A stretch of 64,000 nt of DNA, from NCBI GenBank assembly GCA_019634925.1, contig JAHCAL010000005.1:62001-126000 (forward strand), in the 5' to 3' direction. Numbering within the stretch: position 1 is the stretch's first letter; every line of letters starts with the position of its first letter. This document shows positions 45,800 to 55,900 of the stretch, in pieces. The stretch comes from Pseudomonadales bacterium. Its GTDB lineage: Bacteria; Pseudomonadota; Gammaproteobacteria; Pseudomonadales; Azotimanducaceae. The position numbers were made by a program, and so were the translations under genes. The notes under the pieces are model-generated. The model saw only the letters and a list, made by a program, of their open reading frames with translations, made no database searches and was not told the DNA's origin.

Positions 45800-46370
45800 C
45801 AGCAGGTGATACCAGCTGTGGATATTGGTATCCAGTGGTCCTCACTGCCGGTCTGGAGTTTGAGCTCCAATGCGCGGTCGTCAATCGTCCACGGTCTGGG
45901 TAGGTGGCGCGAACGCCGCCTTTGCGAGCCTCCTTCTCCAGGATAGCTGTTTGCGCGTAACCGGGTAAGTCAGTTGTCCGCTCAGCAATGGATGAATATC
46001 GATTGGACCAATGATGATGAAACGGAAACGTATCCAAAATGCCATGTTCTAGACGAATGGCGTCCGGGGTGTCGATTCGTGGCGAGAAGACGGTCTTAGA
46101 GAGGGACCAGTAGTCACTGTGCGTGCCGCGCCGAATACCGATTGGGAGTGTCATCCTCTGCCACAGTAGCCGGATCAGTACAGCTGACATCTAATATATA
46201 TTGCGGAGGGTCCCTAAGGAGTGCAATCTGTGCGAACTGCGCGGCCCCCAGCCGCTAATGCTCTGAGACGCAGTTCAACAATCGTTGAAGAAATCCGGTT
46301 TAGCCTTCCGATCGTCGGTTGTTTGATTGATCAATCTGCTCAGTCCCATGTCTGAATGCCTCTCCGTAGA
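45800..46370. other. Long intergenic region without a supported gene
   Basis: About 570 bases between the acyltransferase stop and the next promoter. I see no convincing coding sequence; a 133-codon minus-strand frame (45789-46190) has no recognisable motif and unusual composition. Just after the stop is an imperfect hairpin with arms GATACCA (45808-45814) and TGGTATC (45826-45832) but no T tract. A palindrome GATTGATCAATC lies at 46325-46336. The region is A+T-richer than neighbours and marks the left edge of the atypical segment. Confidence 0.5.
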
Positions 46371-46399
46371 TTGATTTTGGGCCGGATTGGGAATATCAA
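46371..46399 (+). promoter_or_regulatory. Candidate sigma70-type promoter for the beta-helix protein
   Basis: TTGATT at 46371-46376 and TATCAA at 46394-46399 are separated by 17 bases and each match 4 of 6 consensus positions. The spacing is ideal. Transcription would begin near 46406, which favours the ATG at 46424 over the ATG at 46400 for the next gene. Confidence 0.4.
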
Positions 46400-46423
46400 A
46401 TGAGTTGTAGGGAACAGAATTCG

Positions 46424-47527
46424 ATGCCCACGCAAAAGAATGTAACCTCGAGCCTCGTAGCGTCTAACGTGACGGCACTTCTTCTAGTTTTGGCATTGGC
46501 AGCACATTCTGCGTCCGCGCCGATGCCGCCTTGCCTTGAGGGCGGCGGCTGCCTCAATGAACCTTACGATCTGGGATCTGTGCCCTTCGCATTCTCTTGG
46601 CCTGATCCACCGATCACTCAGCGAACTATAGAAGTCACGACTATTGAACAGTTTCGATCAGCGGTTCAACAGAGCAATGCCCGTGTCTTGGTTGCTGCTG
46701 GAAACTACCGTGGGAACTTGAATGTTACTGGCTCCGACCTTGACATTGTTGTTTCAAACAACGCAACGATCACGGGTGTTCTAGTTTGGGGGAATGGGCT
46801 GGTATCTCAGCGTCCAGCTCGGATTCGGTGGACTGGAGGAAATCTAATCGATGGCGGTATGCAACTGCAGCCGATCGAGGATCTTTTGGTTAATGACTTT
46901 TTTATTGACAATCTTGCGAGCAATTCGCCTGAAGGGATCCACAACTTGACGGGGCTGAGTGGCGTGCAGCGTCAAGGTTGGAATCGAATGGCCTGGATTA
47001 ATTCAACGATTCGGCTACGGGGAGGCAGCTCCGCTGGAGGGTGGGCATTTTATACGAGTCCAAATGGAGGCTCGGACTTGATACTCGCCAACGTAAAGGT
47101 CCAGACCACCGCCGGTCAAAACAATCGGTTTATGGGCGTGCGCAATCTGATTATTGTTGATAGCGCATTTAATCCGGACGGTTTGTCTGCGAATGGCATG
47201 CGGATACACAATTCATCGAGCAACGTATTCATGCGAGACTCAATCGTGCGCGGAATATTCAAAATGGATCCCGTGAATCAAAGTGATACGGGACCTCAAG
47301 TCATAAATGGTACATTTTTAAGAGTCAGCCGCTTTGATGCAACATATGGTTCATTCGCGTTCCAAGGTCTTTCTCCAAATTCCGGATCAGTTCGAGATAG
47401 CATCGTATATTCTGGGTCAGGTGGCGGCGCTCCGTCAGTGAGCCCGATGACGGGCAGTGGTAATCGAGTTTTGGCTTGGGATGGCAATACTATGCCTGAC
47501 TACTCTCACATTGGCGCGCGTCGCTAG
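46424..47527 (+). CDS. Secreted protein, probable right-handed beta-helix
   Basis: A 367-residue protein with a signal peptide (ALLLVLALAAHSASA) and then repeated short hydrophobic strands with Asn-rich turns (VVSNNATITGVLVWGN, LIVDSAFNPDG and similar), the look of a pectate-lyase-type or carbohydrate-surface beta-helix. No catalytic motif is evident. The frame starts at 46400, but ATG 46424 has AGGGA at 46409-46413 and follows the candidate promoter. Composition is low in G+C. It may bind, cleave or epimerise exopolysaccharide, but family assignment is tentative. Confidence 0.65.
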   Translation: MPTQKNVTSSLVASNVTALLLVLALAAHSASAPMPPCLEGGGCLNEPYDLGSVPFAFSWPDPPITQRTIEVTTIEQFRSAVQQSNARVLVAAGNYRGNLNVTGSDLDIVVSNNATITGVLVWGNGLVSQRPARIRWTGGNLIDGGMQLQPIEDLLVNDFFIDNLASNSPEGIHNLTGLSGVQRQGWNRMAWINSTIRLRGGSSAGGWAFYTSPNGGSDLILANVKVQTTAGQNNRFMGVRNLIIVDSAFNPDGLSANGMRIHNSSSNVFMRDSIVRGIFKMDPVNQSDTGPQVINGTFLRVSRFDATYGSFAFQGLSPNSGSVRDSIVYSGSGGGAPSVSPMTGSGNRVLAWDGNTMPDYSHIGARR

Positions 47528-47652
47528 CAGAGCGTACGTCGATACTCTCAGCACATGTGAGGAGCATTCGGACCCCACGATGCTAGAATGTATCCTGTTA
47601 TGGGGCTAAATGGGATTGGCTATGCCGTTCGCAGGTGTTTCTGTGTACATCA

Positions 47653-48882
47653 TCAGTGCGATTCGACAGTTGTTAGGTGACGGAGTATCAGCTCGGCCCT
47701 ATGTTCAAAAACCGATTCGTCATCGAACTTGGCTCCATCCTGTGCCGCGCATGCTATCAATTTCCCCAGTCGCACTCTGTCTTCAGCAAGAGTTGCTAGC
47801 GCCTGACTCAGCGCTTGGATATCATCTCTTCGTACAAGATGGCCGCCGCCGTGTATTGCAATCAGATCTGCCGGGTAAGGGCTTTCATAGCCAACGATTG
47901 GGCATCCGGAGGCAAGGGCTTCGATCAAACAGCGCGGGCTTTCAGGAGTCTTGTGGCAGAAGAGCATTACGTGTGCATCTCGCAACGCATCCAGCACGGA
48001 CGATCGATCGCTGACAAACCCGCGTAGATTGACTCGATCGACTAACCCCAACGGTTCCAGGCTAGAGCGCATCTCAGCCAGAAGAGGGCCGTCTCCCAGC
48101 CATTCGGCTTTAAAATCAACTCCCAGTTTGACTAGTTCAGCCAATACTGCCAGCCAGTCTCGTGCGCCCTTCATCTCATCCGCGCGGCCAGCATAGACGA
48201 TATTTATCGGGCCTTCGCTGGCACGAACGACCTTCCTTTCAAGAGTGATCTGCGATATATGATCGTCGCGAGTAAGGTGCACATCGTGGACCAGTTGTGG
48301 ATTCTGGCAGTATGGTGCGTAGTATTCGAAAGTTTCTCGTCCATGAAACATGCCCAGCTTCGCGTGACGTATCAGCATGCGCTCGACGTAACGCATCGGG
48401 ATGTACTCCAACCATGCGCGTAGCCGCCGTCGCCAGGGCATTGTATGCGCTGTGCGTCGAACGACTTCACTCTCTACCCGATCGGTCCAAATATAATACG
48501 GCTTCCCCATTCTATATGCGGTCCACGCCCCGACAGCGCCCCAGTCCCCCACAAGTCCGCCAATTGCAAATCCAATTAAATCGGAGCGTTCAATCGCATT
48601 CCGTATTTTCGGCAGGCTATCTGGCAGCGCTAAAAAAAATTGGTCAGGCCTATATGCTTCGGGAAGATGCACAAACTCGATCCGTGCCAACGGCGGGCCG
48701 ATGCTTTCAAGTGGAATCCAAGCTGGCGGAGCCGGCCTATCGCTCACAAGTTCAAGTACTAGTATCCGCTCGAAATGCTTGGCCCAGAGACGCAGTCCAT
48801 TGCACGCTTGGTTTTCCAAACAGATCACGCCATCCCGGTAATGTAGTGGTACTGGGAGGTACAAGAGTAGAGTTTGACCCAT
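47653..48882 (-). CDS. GT4-type glycosyltransferase
   Basis: A 409-residue GT-B protein. VYAGRADEMKGARDWLAVL and the EX7E-like CHKTPESPRCLIEALASGCPIVGYES region mark the family 4 donor domain; the N-terminal half has GLVGDWGAVGAWTAYRMGKP. ATG 48882 is in the divergent space before the next glycosyltransferase. Codon use is A+T-richer than the core locus. It transfers a sugar of unknown type, probably to the glycan of the atypical segment. Confidence 0.82.
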   Translation of the reverse strand: MGQTLLLYLPVPLHYRDGVICLENQACNGLRLWAKHFERILVLELVSDRPAPPAWIPLESIGPPLARIEFVHLPEAYRPDQFFLALPDSLPKIRNAIERSDLIGFAIGGLVGDWGAVGAWTAYRMGKPYYIWTDRVESEVVRRTAHTMPWRRRLRAWLEYIPMRYVERMLIRHAKLGMFHGRETFEYYAPYCQNPQLVHDVHLTRDDHISQITLERKVVRASEGPINIVYAGRADEMKGARDWLAVLAELVKLGVDFKAEWLGDGPLLAEMRSSLEPLGLVDRVNLRGFVSDRSSVLDALRDAHVMLFCHKTPESPRCLIEALASGCPIVGYESPYPADLIAIHGGGHLVRRDDIQALSQALATLAEDRVRLGKLIACAAQDGAKFDDESVFEHRAELILRHLTTVESH

Positions 48883-49096
48883 AGCGTGACAATCCTGTGT
48901 CTAGTCTAACAGTGGTTGGTGCGAGGCTTCGGGCTCACGTGCTATCGTGATTACAGTGGCGCAGCGTGGTTGGAAGATGTAGATGAATCATTTTCTAGAG
49001 ACCGGAACGTATTCGTCGCGCATATTCAGCACCATTTTGTAAGGCTGTACCAACGATCAGAAGATCGGCCGTCTTAGAGCTTTTGGGATCTGTCTT

Positions 49097-50224
49097 ATGG
49101 CGCATGGTCGGTATCAAGGAATCCGTTCGAGCTTAGTTCGTGCAATGCGCGAAGCGGTTGCACATTTTCAGAGAGTTGCTCAAAAGCCCTTGGCTAGAAG
49201 AGCTATTTTGTTTCCTAGTCAATCAGATTCAGGTAGTAGCGGAGACCTGCGTGCATACCAAGTTGGGCGCGCCTTGAGGCGCCGAGGGTGGCGTACGATT
49301 GTAGTCAGTCCAACGCTATCGCTCGTTCAGAGGCGGAGATTGCTATCCTTTGAGCGACCCGACGTGATCCTGCTCCAGCAAGCGCGCCACCCGTTGAATA
49401 GACCATCGCTTTACCCGGGGATAGCGTGTGTATTTGATCTAGATGATGCAGATATCCTAGATCCTAGTTGCAGTCAAGCCGTCGAGGAATGCCTGACCTT
49501 TAGTCAATGCTCGATTGCAGGAAGCCACTACGTTGGCGATCTCATGCGAGCTTACAATCCTGACGTAACTATAGTCTGGACGTGCATACCTCGGGAGTAC
49601 GCTCATCGAGTTCCGTCATTTGTGGGACGCCCTCCGGTTGTTGCTTGGGCTAGCTACTCGCCCGCCGGCTTTCCTATGGAAGCGAAACTGATTCAGCAGT
49701 CCATGGTTGCTCTCGCGCGTCGCAGGAGTTTCACTTTTCGCCTATATGGAGTGCGCGATCGCAACAACTTCCGTGATTCGGCCTGGGCGGACCGGTACGT
49801 TGCACCAATCGCTGATGCTGGGGCTCGGGTCGAACTCGTCCCGCTTTTGAGATACCGAGAATTTCTAGATTCACTGAAAACGGTTGCTGTCGGACTACAA
49901 CCCGTATGTCCCGAGAATGATCATAGTCGAGGGCGCTCATTCGGAAAGGTCTTGGGATATTTGAGTTCAGGAGTGGCAGTGGTAGCGTCGAATGTGGTGG
50001 ACCACCCCTTGTTCTTCAATGATCGAATCAACGGGCTATTGTTAGACAATAATCCCGAAAAATGGACGAACGCTTGCGATCTATTGCTTGATGACGTGGA
50101 GCAGCGAGCAAGTATTGCTGCGGCTGGCTACGCAGACCTACTTAGGCGATTGACGAGCGATTTCGCCGCGGAGCAACTTGAGAAGGTGCTCCTGCGAGCG
50201 ATTTCCAAGCAATCTGCGAATTGA
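49097..50224 (+). CDS. Glycosyltransferase, GT-B fold
   Basis: A 375-residue protein with LDDADILDPS, VVAWASYSPAG, a late GRSFGKVLGYLSSGVAVVASN donor-binding region and NGLLLDNNPEKW, typical of GT1/GT4-like enzymes with a glycine loop and acidic residue. There is no signal peptide. It diverges from the GT4 gene at 47653-48882; the 214 bases between contain short inverted repeats (CGATC-4-GATCG near 49053) but no obvious promoter. Substrate unknown; probably the second transferase of this A+T-rich segment. Confidence 0.72.
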   Translation: MAHGRYQGIRSSLVRAMREAVAHFQRVAQKPLARRAILFPSQSDSGSSGDLRAYQVGRALRRRGWRTIVVSPTLSLVQRRRLLSFERPDVILLQQARHPLNRPSLYPGIACVFDLDDADILDPSCSQAVEECLTFSQCSIAGSHYVGDLMRAYNPDVTIVWTCIPREYAHRVPSFVGRPPVVAWASYSPAGFPMEAKLIQQSMVALARRRSFTFRLYGVRDRNNFRDSAWADRYVAPIADAGARVELVPLLRYREFLDSLKTVAVGLQPVCPENDHSRGRSFGKVLGYLSSGVAVVASNVVDHPLFFNDRINGLLLDNNPEKWTNACDLLLDDVEQRASIAAAGYADLLRRLTSDFAAEQLEKVLLRAISKQSAN

Positions 50225-50628
50225 TCATTCGTCCCAGAGAGCTTCTTTGCGGCGCTCGTGTGCGAAGCCATCGAAGCGCATTTCTGGCAGACGACTGCAC
50301 AAACTCAGTCTAGTTTTTCAGGTACATCGACGGTTGGTACAACCAACGATGGTAACAATGCGTCCTCGGCTAAGCTTCGCCCATCATGCGCCAGCAACGT
50401 TTGGCGAGAACGAATCGTCTTTAGTTTGGATCGAATCATGGTCGGATTCTATGGACGCATGCGTGGAGGGCGCCAGGCTGCCGCTGGACATCAGTTGTTC
50501 CGTGAGCACGACCATCAATTGACCATCAAACCCCAAACTCTTCGGAGGAGGACGTCAAGTCGAGATTCTTGGGGGCCGCGTCTACTGCTGAGTATGCTTC
50601 GGTGAGACTTTGCGCTACTGCGATTCGA
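50225..50628. other. Intergenic region, no supported gene
   Basis: This 404-base space lies between two converging genes. Frames of 115 codons (50258-50605) and 114 codons (50178-50522) exist on the + strand but show no motif, no ribosome site and composition unlike a gene. They could be a remnant of an insertion or a degraded transferase, but I see no evidence for either. No clear terminator hairpin is visible. Confidence 0.45.
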
Positions 50629-52830
50629 TCAGGTGCATCCTGTCAGTGAATTGATCCATAGGGTAAGTAGCGAAACCCCTTGAGCATCGATCACATTGCT
50701 TGACAGCGGTGGCATCGTGTACTGGTCACGTCGGTTGACTCGTGATGACAGTACTGATCTGACAGCGTTTCCGGGCGCAATGATTCTCGCGTCTCCAATA
50801 CCCAGGTCGCCTGTCTGCGGAAGTGTGTCGCACGCGCCGGTGTTCGAAAGGGGCGTGGAGTATCTAAAATCCAACTCGACCCGATCTGGGCCACCAGGTT
50901 GATGGCATTGGGAGCAGTTTGTATGCAGGTACGCGCGCGCTCGTGCGTTCAGCGAGGCCGCGGAGTTGCTTGGACTCGTCAGTGCAGGGAGTTGATTTAC
51001 CGGTTCCGGCACCGGTGCGCTGAACATCCCGATGTGATTGAACACTTCCAACTGGTTGTCCGTGATCCCGGTGCTGACATAAAGGAAATTGCTGTTCATT
51101 TGAGCCGTTTCCGGTCCGAGAGTGAAACCACCGACTTCGGTATGGCAGGCCATGCACTCCGCTTCGGATGGATAAATCCAAGTCTGCTCGCCCAGTCTTC
51201 TGGTTGCGCCGTTTCGCACGCGGGTTGCCTGTGTCTGGCCGGCGTTCCATTGATACGTATAGCCGGCCCATTCGCCATCCGGATGGCGCATGAATAGTCG
51301 CGTTTCGATGAGCACTCCCTGCAGCTGGAAATTTTTTACAAGTACTGAGCCAGGAGGGAATATCCAATCATCGTTGGGCTCTACATCAATTGTGGCGCCG
51401 TTCGGCAAGCCGATCCACCGTGTCTTTGTGGCGTTGTCAGACCAGAATTCGGCGGCGGGCGCATAGGGGACCAATCCGGATGCAGGCTGGTGTGGGATTG
51501 ACGCATCGATGCATCCGGTTTCGGTGAGCAGATCTGGCACGTTGTCGTCAATCACGCCTCCTGACGCCGCGAAACGGTAAATCAATCCGCTTCCGGTGAG
51601 CGCGTACACTTCCCCATCATTCCCCTGCGAGAATGCGGGCAGATTGTTGCTCAAGCGTCCTAGCTCGGTAGCTTGGTAGCCAACGCCGATAGGTCGTAAT
51701 GCCCAGATTCGTCGCCCAGTCCAGTCTCCGAAAATGTAACTCCCAATCAATGCGCCAGCCCGTGTCCCACGGTACACGTACCCGCCTGTCACGGAAGCAT
51801 TGCCGTCGGAGTGCGGATACTCGAACACCGGATCCGTAAAGTCTTCGGTGAGGCAGCCACTGCTATTGAATGGAAGTGAGCCTTCACGACAGTGCCAGCC
51901 ATAGTTTCCTCCTACGGTGACCTGATTCACTTCCTCGCGGGATCCCTGGCCCACGTCGGCGAGCCAGATCTGGCCGGTGGGTGCGTCGATGCTGAATCTC
52001 CAGGGATTACGGAATCCGAGTGCATAGATCTCCGGGCAATTCTGTGTGTTTGTTGCAGCACCACAGCGCGGATTTCCAGCATATGGGTTGGACGAAGGTA
52101 TGTTGTACCCGGGGGTCGGGTAAGCCACATTGACCGCGTCGATCCGGAGCAGTTTGCCTAGCAAGCGGGTACGGTTTTGTGAGTGCACTGACTCGCCGCC
52201 ATCGCCGAGGCTATAGTACACAAGGCCATCGTTGCCAATAGCAAGGTCGCCACCGTTGTGAATGTCTGAAGGTTGGTCAATCGTCAGGAGTACTTGCTCG
52301 GTAAAGGCTGCCGGCAAGTTCGTATCATTGGTGACGATCAGCCGAGAGAGCCGCGACTTCGCTCCATTTTCGTTGACGACATAGGACACGAAGATCTCGC
52401 GCCTAGAGGGCCACTCGGGGTGGAACACCGCGGAAAGGAATCCGTTCTCGCCTGTCGTCGATACTGGGACATTCAGGTACCTCGTGCTCGAGGCAACGCC
52501 GGGTGTGTTTGAGAAACGCTCCAGCCCGCCATCGCGCAATACCGCGAAGAACTGCGACGAATCGTTTCTTGGCTGGATCAGTTTCATCGGCGCATTCAGC
52601 GCCGGCAGATTCGGAAACGCGAGTTCGAGTGAGACCGTGCCACCGGTGATTCGTGCAGGCGCGACACAGGTCGTATTCGATGGGCGCGACGGCAGCCCGA
52701 CCAGGTCGCCGGGGGGTGGTGGAGGTGGTGGAGGAGGCGCCGATGAACCCGAACCGCCGCCTCCGCATCCGAACTGGATGCTGGCAATGGCAACAAGGGA
52801 AAGCGCTCGGTACGGCTTCTTCGTGCGCAT
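50629..52830 (-). CDS. Secreted lipoprotein: glucose/sorbosone-dehydrogenase-like domain fused to cytochrome c-like region
   Basis: A 733-residue exported protein (ATG 52830; an ATG 21 bases upstream is possible). The leader ends in a lipobox-like QFGC followed by Gly/Ser and a run of nine Pro, a likely flexible linker. The beta-propeller domain has IHNGGDLAIGNDGLVYYSLG, ALGFRNPWRFSID and VGQGSREEVN, as in PQQ-dependent soluble aldose dehydrogenases. Beyond it are CMACH and CSQCH, two heme-c attachment motifs, so the protein could oxidise a sugar and pass electrons to heme. PQQ binding is inferred. It lies on the minus strand, 63 bases after the synthetase stop. Confidence 0.85.
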   Translation of the reverse strand: MRTKKPYRALSLVAIASIQFGCGGGGSGSSAPPPPPPPPPGDLVGLPSRPSNTTCVAPARITGGTVSLELAFPNLPALNAPMKLIQPRNDSSQFFAVLRDGGLERFSNTPGVASSTRYLNVPVSTTGENGFLSAVFHPEWPSRREIFVSYVVNENGAKSRLSRLIVTNDTNLPAAFTEQVLLTIDQPSDIHNGGDLAIGNDGLVYYSLGDGGESVHSQNRTRLLGKLLRIDAVNVAYPTPGYNIPSSNPYAGNPRCGAATNTQNCPEIYALGFRNPWRFSIDAPTGQIWLADVGQGSREEVNQVTVGGNYGWHCREGSLPFNSSGCLTEDFTDPVFEYPHSDGNASVTGGYVYRGTRAGALIGSYIFGDWTGRRIWALRPIGVGYQATELGRLSNNLPAFSQGNDGEVYALTGSGLIYRFAASGGVIDDNVPDLLTETGCIDASIPHQPASGLVPYAPAAEFWSDNATKTRWIGLPNGATIDVEPNDDWIFPPGSVLVKNFQLQGVLIETRLFMRHPDGEWAGYTYQWNAGQTQATRVRNGATRRLGEQTWIYPSEAECMACHTEVGGFTLGPETAQMNSNFLYVSTGITDNQLEVFNHIGMFSAPVPEPVNQLPALTSPSNSAASLNARARAYLHTNCSQCHQPGGPDRVELDFRYSTPLSNTGACDTLPQTGDLGIGDARIIAPGNAVRSVLSSRVNRRDQYTMPPLSSNVIDAQGVSLLTLWINSLTGCT

Positions 52831-52914
52831 GGCCGTGCCGGTCCGCTGCATACGGGACGCGGAGTCTACGCCGATAGCGCGGCGGTTGCCATTTCTTGGG
52901 TGGCCCGGCGGCTA

Positions 52915-55900
52915 CTAGCGGCGACGCGGTCGATCGAGCTGCCCGTTGATGATCCCGGCCAGAATCGTCGCGCTGGGGTCCTCGAGGATATCCATGTGCC
53001 GACCCGGAACTTCGTACGTCTGCAGGCGCGGCATGATCGTCGTCCAGCCGTATTGCGCGTCGTCGGACGGGTCGTCCGCGGCACGGATGTAGATCGCGCG
53101 CCCGGGGTACTGGGTAGGCCGGTATTCGCGCATCGCGCGCATATGGATCGCATTGCGCCGCGCGAAGGTTGCTCGGATCAGGCGGCGGGTTGCAGGGTCC
53201 TGCCCGTGGTCGGCGCCGTCCGGACGTGCCTCTGCGAGCGGATCCCTGAGCGCACGCAATGCGAGGAACGGGTAGCGCCATCCGTCCTGGCGCAGGCGCA
53301 GCCAGCGCCGCTTCAGCCACAGCCAGGGGGTCAGCGCGCTGCGTGATGGATACCCGCAGTCGATCATCGCCAGCAGGCCGATCTGGTGGCCCTCGGCCCT
53401 CAGGCGCTGTGCGATCTCGAATGCGAGCACGCCGCCGGCGGAAAAGCCGGTCAGATTGTAGGGCCCCTCCGGCTGTCGGGTCCGGATCAGCGCGATGTAC
53501 TCGCTTGCTAGCTGTTCGATCGTCGGACCGTCCTTCTGGGTCGTGAGCGATTCTTGCGAGGACAGACCGATCTCCGACGGTACGATCATGCCGTAGACGG
53601 GTCGGTCGTGTCCGAGGCGGGCGGCCAGTGTCCGGTAGGTCTCCACGCCATAGATGCAGAACAGCGGCGTCTGCTCGCCGTCGGGCTGAAGTGCGACCAG
53701 CTGGGCCTGTTCGAGCCGATGATGGGATTCGATTGCCTGCGCAAGCGACGCGATCGTGGGATTGCGGAACAGGGTGGGCAACGGACAGTCGACGCCCAGC
53801 CGTTCGCGGATCCGGTGCATCAGCAGTACGGCGAGAATGGAGTGTCCACCGAGCTCGAAGAAATTGTCGTGCACGCCGAACTCGGTGGCGCCGAGCTGCT
53901 CCCGCCAGAGCTCCCACAGGGCCCGCTCGGCCGCTGTGCGTGGCGCGACGAACCGACCACTTTGCTCTGGCGCAGGCTGCGGATCCGGCAGCGCGCGACG
54001 GTCGACCTTGCCGTTGGGAAGGGTCGGCAGCCGATCGAGTACCACCAGATGTCGTGGCTGCATGTACGCGGGCAGATAAGCGCGCAGGTGGTCGCGTAAC
54101 GGCGCGCTGGCGAGTCCCGGCTCGCGACCGGTCACGAAGGCGGTCAGTTCGGCCAGTGCAGGCTCCGTGCCTCGCACCGCGATGACCGCTCGGGCCACGG
54201 CCGGGTGGCTTTCGAGTACGGCCTCGATTTCGCCCAGTTCGATCCGATGTCCGCGGACTTTCACCTGGTCGTCGAGCCGGCCGAGGTGTTCGAGGGTGCC
54301 GTCTGCGTGCCAGCGGCCGAGATCGCCGGTGCGATACAGGCGCTGCGCGTCATCGGTCGGCGTGCCCGCATCGTGCCTGAATCGTTCCGCGGTCAGTTCC
54401 GGGCGCCCGTGGTAGCCGAGTGCGAGTCCTGCGCCGCCGATCCAGATCTCGCCCGGCACGCCGATCGGGCAGAGGTTGCCGTGTTGGTCGAGCACCACGA
54501 TCCGGGTGTTGTCGATGGGGCGCCCGAGCGGCATGGTAGCCGGCGCTGGCAGGTCGATCGGCGCGCAGCTCGACCAGACCGTGGTTTCGGTCGGCCCGTA
54601 CATGTTCCAGAGCTGCCGGCAGCGGCTGCGCAATGGGTTGGCGAGCGCCGTCGGCAGCGGCTCGCCGCCGCACAGGGCAACGAGCGGCGTCGAGCCGCCC
54701 CATTCCGACTGCAGCATCAGGTGCCAGCGGCTGGGCGTGGTCTGCAGCAGCGTGATGCCGTGGCGGTCGATCATGGCGGCGAGCGTCGTGGCGTCCGCGA
54801 TCTGCGCCTCCGTGGCGAGCACGATCCGGGCTCCGACCGTGAGCGGCAGCAGCAGTTCGAGGATGGCGATGTCGAATGCAAGCGTGGTGACCGCCAGCAC
54901 GCGGTCGTCTGCCCCAATGCCGGGCGTGATCGCCATGCTCGTCAGGAAATTGTCCAGCGCGCGGTGCGGGATCACGACGCCCTTCGGGCGGCCGGTGGAG
55001 CCCGAGGTGTAGATGAGGTACGCGGGTGCTTCCGGATCAGGCGCCGGGCGAGCCGGGGCGGTCCCTGCAGGAGCAGGCAATTCCGCGTCGAGGCAGAGCA
55101 CCCTGGTGCCGACGAAGCCGGCCCGGTCGCGCAAGGCGGAATGGGTGAGGGCGAGGACCAGCCCCGCATCGCTGGCGATGAAGTCCAGGCGTTCGCGCGG
55201 GTAGGAAGGATCCATCGGGACCCACGCGGCGCCGGACTTCATCACGGCGATCAGCGCAGTCAGCATGTCGGGCGAGCGTGGCAGCAGAATCCCCACCCGG
55301 TCACCCGGACGTACCGAACATGCGGCGAGTGTGTCGGCAATCCTGTCGCTGGCTGCATCCAGCTCGGCGTAGGTCATCGCCTGCCCGTCGCACAGCAGTG
55401 CCTGATGCTCGGGGTATCGTTGCACCGTCAGGTGGAGCCGCGCCAGGAAGCCGATGCCGGGCGCCCTTGCTGGCCCCGTTCCCCAACTCTGCAGCTGTCG
55501 GGCTTCTTCGGCCCCCATGAGCGGCAGTCGTGAGATTGCCACGGATGCACGGTCGACCAGGGTCTCGAGCAGTCGTCGATAGTGTTCGGCCAGGCGCAAG
55601 ATGGTGGGTCGGTCAAACAGGGCGGTTGCGTATTCGAAGACCACGCTGCCGGTGAGGATCGGATCGACCGAGACCATCAGGTCGAACTGCGCTGCCCGTC
55701 TGTCGAAATCCACCCGGGCCCAGGCAAGCCCTTCGAAGACGATTTCGCCGATTGGCGCGTTGATCATGTTGAACATGACATCGAACAGGGGCGAGCGACT
55801 GGCGTCCTGGGGCAGATCGAGCTCTCGCAGGAGCTGCTCGAACGGTATGTCCTGATGCTCGAAGCTCTCGAGCGCGTGGTCTCGAACCTGTGCGAGCAGG

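Noticed and set aside
45789..46190. A 133-codon minus-strand frame
   Set aside because: It has no motif I recognise, unusual composition and no strong ribosome site. Left as non-coding.
50178..50605. Two short + strand frames in the convergent spacer
   Set aside because: No recognisable domain or start signal; probably chance frames in low-complexity spacer.
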